Of a stretch of 64,000 nucleotides of DNA, positions 62,634 to 64,000 are shown piece by piece. Position 1 is the stretch's first letter, and each line of letters starts with the position of its first letter. The position numbers and the translations under genes are program-made. Below the pieces are notes generated by a model. That model saw only the letters and a program-made list of their open reading frames with translations. It made no database searches and was not told the DNA's origin. The DNA is from Bradyrhizobium amphicarpaeae (GTDB taxonomy: Bacteria; Pseudomonadota; Alphaproteobacteria; Rhizobiales; Xanthobacteraceae). Where the stretch lies: NCBI RefSeq assembly GCF_002266435.3, contig NZ_CP029426.2, forward strand, positions 5,982,001 through 6,046,000, read 5' to 3'.

Positions 62634-64000
62634 TTACGCCGCACGCACCTTGGCGAGGAAGCCGTCGACGGCGGTGCGCAACGCGCCGGACTGGCTGTCC
62701 AGCTCGCGCGCGTTGGTGAGCACGTCGGTGGCGGCAGAGCCGGTCGCTTCCGCGGCCGAGGTGACGCTGCCGATATTGGCGTTGATCTCGTTCGAACCGG
62801 CCGCAACCGACTGGATGTTGCGGGCGATCTCGCGGGTCGCCTCGCCCTGCTGTTCGATCGATGCGGAAATGCCCGCGGTGATCTCGCTCATCTCGGCGAT
62901 GGTCTGGGTGATGCCGGAGATGGCCGTGACCGCGTCGCTCGTCGAGGTCTGCATCGCCGCGACCTGCGCGGAGATCTCCTCGGTCGCCTTGGCGGTCTGA
63001 TTGGCCAACGCCTTGACCTCGGAGGCGACGACCGCGAATCCGCGTCCGGATTCACCGGCGCGTGCCGCCTCGATGGTGGCGTTGAGCGCGAGCAAATTGG
63101 TCTGCGCGGCGATCGAATGGATCAGCTTGACGACTTCGCCGATCTTCTCGGCGCCGGTCGAGAGCACCTGCACGGTGGCGTTGGTACGCTCGGCGTCGCT
63201 GACGGCGCGGCTCGCCACTTCGGTCGAGCGGGTGACCTGGCGGGAGATTTCCGCAACCGAGCTCGACAGCTCTTCGGCGGCCGCCGCGACCGTGCCGACA
63301 TTGCCGGAGGCCTTTTGCGAGGCGGCTCCCACCGTGGCCGCGCGCGAGGAGGCGTCGCTGGCGGTTGCGGTCATCGACTGCGCCGTCGTCTGCATGCCGG
63401 CCGCGGCCGAGGAGACCGAGCGGACGATGCCGTTGACGCTGCGTTCGAAGTCGCTGGCGATACCCTCCATCGCGCGGCGACGTTCCGCCGCGACGCGCTC
63501 CTGGGCATCGGCTTCGGTCTTTTCGAGGTCGCGGATGCGGACCGCGTTGTCCTTGAAGATCTGGACGGTGGAAGCCATCGCGCCGACCTCGTCGCCGCGG
63601 CCGACGCCGGGAATGTCGCCCTCGAGCTTGCCGTCGGCGAGTTCCTTCATGCGGGTGCCGAGCAGCGCGAGCGGACGGCTGATGCCGCGGCCGATCAGCC
63701 AGGCAACGCTGCCGGCGACGATGACGATGCCGAGCATGGCGAGGCCAAGCAGCCAGTAGACCGGACCCATCTTGGCGTCGATGTCGTCGAGATAGGCGCC
63801 GGTTCCGAGATACATGTCGAAACCGGGGACGGCGACGGCGTATCCGATCTTGCGGATCAGCGCCGCCTGGCCCGGCTTCGCATATTCATAATACAAAAGG
63901 ATCGAGCCGTTGGCCTTGACGCCGTCCATCAGCTCAACAGACAGCTTGCGGCCGTTGGTCACGACGTCCATCCGGTTGGCGCCGATCTGTTTCGGATCAG
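62634..64000 (-). CDS. Methyl-accepting chemotaxis protein, N-terminus outside window
   Basis: The frame stays open to the right edge, reading DPKQIGANR and then [17 protein letters not shown], so the true start lies beyond 64000. The visible sensor end is a single-Cache domain with [20 protein letters not shown]. Then come one membrane helix ([20 protein letters not shown]), a HAMP domain ([20 protein letters not shown]) and the signalling coiled coil with the hairpin tip [20 protein letters not shown] then [20 protein letters not shown]. The last residues are FLAKVRAA, without a CheR-binding pentapeptide. It couples to CheA/CheW; the ligand is unknown. Confidence 0.93.
   Translation of the reverse strand, partial: DPKQIGANRMDVVTNGRKLSVELMDGVKANGSILLYYEYAKPGQAALIRKIGYAVAVPGFDMYLGTGAYLDDIDAKMGPVYWLLGLAMLGIVIVAGSVAWLIGRGISRPLALLGTRMKELADGKLEGDIPGVGRGDEVGAMASTVQIFKDNAVRIRDLEKTEADAQERVAAERRRAMEGIASDFERSVNGIVRSVSSAAAGMQTTAQSMTATASDASSRAATVGAASQKASGNVGTVAAAAEELSSSVAEISRQVTRSTEVASRAVSDAERTNATVQVLSTGAEKIGEVVKLIHSIAAQTNLLALNATIEAARAGESGRGFAVVASEVKALANQTAKATEEISAQVAAMQTSTSDAVTAISGITQTIAEMSEITAGISASIEQQGEATREIARNIQSVAAGSNEINANIGSVTSAAEATGSAATDVLTNARELDSQSGALRTAVDGFLAKVRAA

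Overview
The window is GC-rich alphaproteobacterial chromosome. It most resembles a Bradyrhizobium or close relative. The reasons (inference) are a Caulobacter-type fliF-fliG-fliH-fliN-flbD flagellar block with sciP beside it, a FixK/FNR-type box ahead of napEDABC, an ssuADCB sulfonate operon, many short rhizobial families (DUF2934, DUF3309, DUF4112), and several families of intergenic palindromes.

Layout. 1-2300 is a less GC-rich accessory patch: a truncated AlbA_2 (Schlafen-like) protein, a membrane-anchored Mrr-type nuclease and an unknown protein. 2758-7253 is the most unusual part. It is a four-gene minus-strand cassette with a BTAD/SARP-type regulator, a 394-residue protein with seven near-identical 47-residue units, a small stand-alone I9-like (subtilisin propeptide) protein, and a subtilisin-family protease that has no propeptide or signal peptide of its own. 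It reads like a polyprotein peptide precursor with a matching protease and chaperone/inhibitor. I know of no described system with this composition. 7871-8935 holds two DUF2934 proteins, a frameshifted cysteine-rich small gene and tRNA-Met.

9132-11602 carries a secreted protein, a PmtA-like methyltransferase and mnmA. 11899-20372 is flagellar: a sigma-54-type promoter, fliK and flgD, then sciP, a CtrA-like box and fliFGHN-flbD. FlbD is itself a sigma-54 activator, and SciP inhibits CtrA, so the block encodes regulators of its own promoters. 20563-28269 has an M20 peptidase, a small membrane protein, the sulfonate operon (with a 28-codon membrane peptide between ssuA and ssuD, and a flavin reductase at the end) and a P450.

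28406-32751 holds envelope proteins (proline-rich secreted protein, L,D-transpeptidase), a lone receiver protein, two small proteins and a luciferase-like monooxygenase. 33045-37318 is periplasmic nitrate reductase. 37584-46793 holds a RecD/Dda-like helicase, a TPR-caspase protein, msrA-msrB and a run of small conserved proteins, including two related cysteine-rich exported ones. 46831-54115 has purA, a MacA/DevB-type tripartite ABC exporter and an Mg-type P-ATPase. 54278-61399 is bounded by two paralogous EamA transporters that enclose an unknown protein with a methyltransferase, a 1060-residue zinc-ribbon/cyclase/AAA/TPR protein and a DUF1330 protein. The window ends with a Bug-type binding protein and a chemoreceptor cut by the right edge.

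Most gene ends carry palindromic repeats or perfect hairpins; these are listed separately.
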